Shown here: positions 63,294 to 64,000 of the stretch, piece after piece
How positions within the stretch are numbered: the stretch's first letter is position 1
Layout of the letters: every line of letters starts with the position of its first letter
NCBI RefSeq assembly: GCF_022811725.1
Contig: NZ_CP094527.1
Location: 1,860,001-1,924,000 of the forward strand
Origin: Mucilaginibacter sp. SMC90
Lineage (GTDB): Bacteria; Bacteroidota; Bacteroidia; Sphingobacteriales; Sphingobacteriaceae
DNA length: 64,000 nt
Direction of reading: 5' to 3'
Made by a program: the position numbers and the translations under genes
The notes under the pieces: model-generated
Database searches by the model: none
Told to the model about the DNA's origin: nothing
Seen by the model: only the letters and a program-made list of their open reading frames with translations

Positions 63294-64000
63294 ATGAAAA
63301 GATTATTTGTATTTGCAGCAATAGCTTTATCTGTAGCTTTTGTTGTAAGCTCCTGTAAAAAAGACAAGCGGGCGCTGGATACCAACGTTAGTGCAGTTGG
63401 TACACTCTCAGCACCTCTTAATGCCAGCAGCCTGAGCCTGCAGCCCGGCGGGCCTGGTGTAACATTTAAATGGAGCGCCGCTACAGCCAATGATGGCGGT
63501 TTAATTATGTACGAGGTTGCTTTTGATAAAGCAAACGGCGATTTTAATAAACCTGTTTACCGGGTTTTATCTGATGGTTCTGGCGTGCAAGCGCAGGCAA
63601 CCATCCCGCAGGATACGCTTAATAAGATCGCATCTTTGGCCGGCATAGCTTCATCAAGCGCCGGTACATTGAAATGGACAGTGATTGCTTCAAAAGCTAC
63701 AAACCTTCAAATAAGCAAGGTTTCTAATACATTGCAGGTAAGCAGGCCTGCAGGGTTTGCAGTGCCGCCAACCTCATTATATATAACCGGTACTGCTACA
63801 GAAGCCGGTGGGGGTGATATATCTAAAGCCATACCTTTTAAACAGATTTCGGCAGGTGTGTTTGAACTGTACACTTCGCTTGCTCCCGGTAGTTATGAGT
63901 TTACCGACAAAGCAAACAGTAGTGGAACCAAGTATTATATAGATGATAAAGGCATTGTTCAGCAAGGCAGTGGCTCAACTACAGTTAGCGGAGCAAAAGC
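63294..64000 (+). CDS. SusE/SusF-like surface lipoprotein, N-terminal part (cut by window edge)
   Basis: ATG at 63294 opens a frame that runs to the last base (235 full codons visible). It has a lipoprotein signal (FVVSSC, Cys21), an Ig-like SusE N-terminal domain (about 40-145: SAPLNASSLSL, VTFKWSAATANDGGLIMYEVAF, GTLKWTVIASKA) and the start of a SusF/SusE-type starch-binding-like module (PPTSLYITGTATEAGG, AGVFELYTSLAPGSYEF). It should hold glycans at the surface next to the SusCD pair, 30 bases upstream. Confidence 0.88.
   Translation, partial: MKRLFVFAAIALSVAFVVSSCKKDKRALDTNVSAVGTLSAPLNASSLSLQPGGPGVTFKWSAATANDGGLIMYEVAFDKANGDFNKPVYRVLSDGSGVQAQATIPQDTLNKIASLAGIASSSAGTLKWTVIASKATNLQISKVSNTLQVSRPAGFAVPPTSLYITGTATEAGGGDISKAIPFKQISAGVFELYTSLAPGSYEFTDKANSSGTKYYIDDKGIVQQGSGSTTVSGAK

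Overview
The window reads as chromosomal DNA of a Bacteroidetes bacterium, most likely the Mucilaginibacter/Pedobacter group (Sphingobacteriaceae). The evidence is several SusC/SusD pairs, a FecI-type sigma factor with a FecR anti-sigma factor, two-component propeller sensors, outer-membrane-barrel TonB receptors, many short lipoprotein signal peptides, and promoters of the TTTG-N19/20-TAnnTTTG type. The genus is inferred from gene style; nothing was searched.

Layout. 1-8 kb: a histidine kinase cut by the left edge, a Nudix-fold regulator with a ruined catalytic box, a YjbQ-family protein, a VOC protein, a lipoprotein, a Tat-exported TIM-barrel isomerase-like protein whose only plausible start is a non-standard ATC, a lone receiver domain, and an acyltransferase-3 gene broken at a T7 run. 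8-26 kb: an ECF sigma factor, then its likely FecR and a tandem array SusC(STN)-SusD-SusC-SusD-lipoprotein. Sigma and FecR are separated by two minus-strand genes. One is an SDR without a normal active site. The other is a 1126-residue fusion of a membrane AraC-type regulator to a complete FtsX/MacB-like permease. 26-28 kb: an AT-rich accessory island with a split gene resembling TRADD-N-associated membrane proteins, an abutting 40-residue membrane peptide, and a hairpin-rich stretch that may be structured RNA. 28-54 kb: a TonB-domain/propeller sensor, a PIF1-like helicase, a GH3 beta-glucosidase behind a 32-bp perfect LacI-type palindrome, tRNA-Gly(GCC), an AraC regulator beside an SDR, a YncE-like propeller, a GH78 alpha-L-rhamnosidase, a cupin, a TonB-type barrel, an AlkB-type dioxygenase, an FG-GAP protein, a secreted alpha/beta hydrolase and a propeller kinase/response-regulator pair. 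54-64 kb: a GntR/UTRA regulator diverges from a mannose-type locus (phosphomannose isomerase with an extra N-terminal domain, MFS sugar porter, SusC, SusD, SusE-like lipoprotein cut by the right edge). One repeated palindrome overlaps the promoter of this locus.

How it works together. In the first uptake locus the STN-bearing SusC should signal through FecR to the sigma factor when substrate binds; no glycan-degrading enzyme is encoded there, so the substrate is unknown. In the second locus the sugar should enter through SusCD/SusE and then the MFS porter, be phosphorylated, and be isomerised towards fructose-6-phosphate, with the GntR protein repressing until a sugar phosphate appears. The most unusual items are the AraC-permease fusion inside a split sigma/anti-sigma locus, the TRADD-N-like island, and the ATC-started Tat protein.
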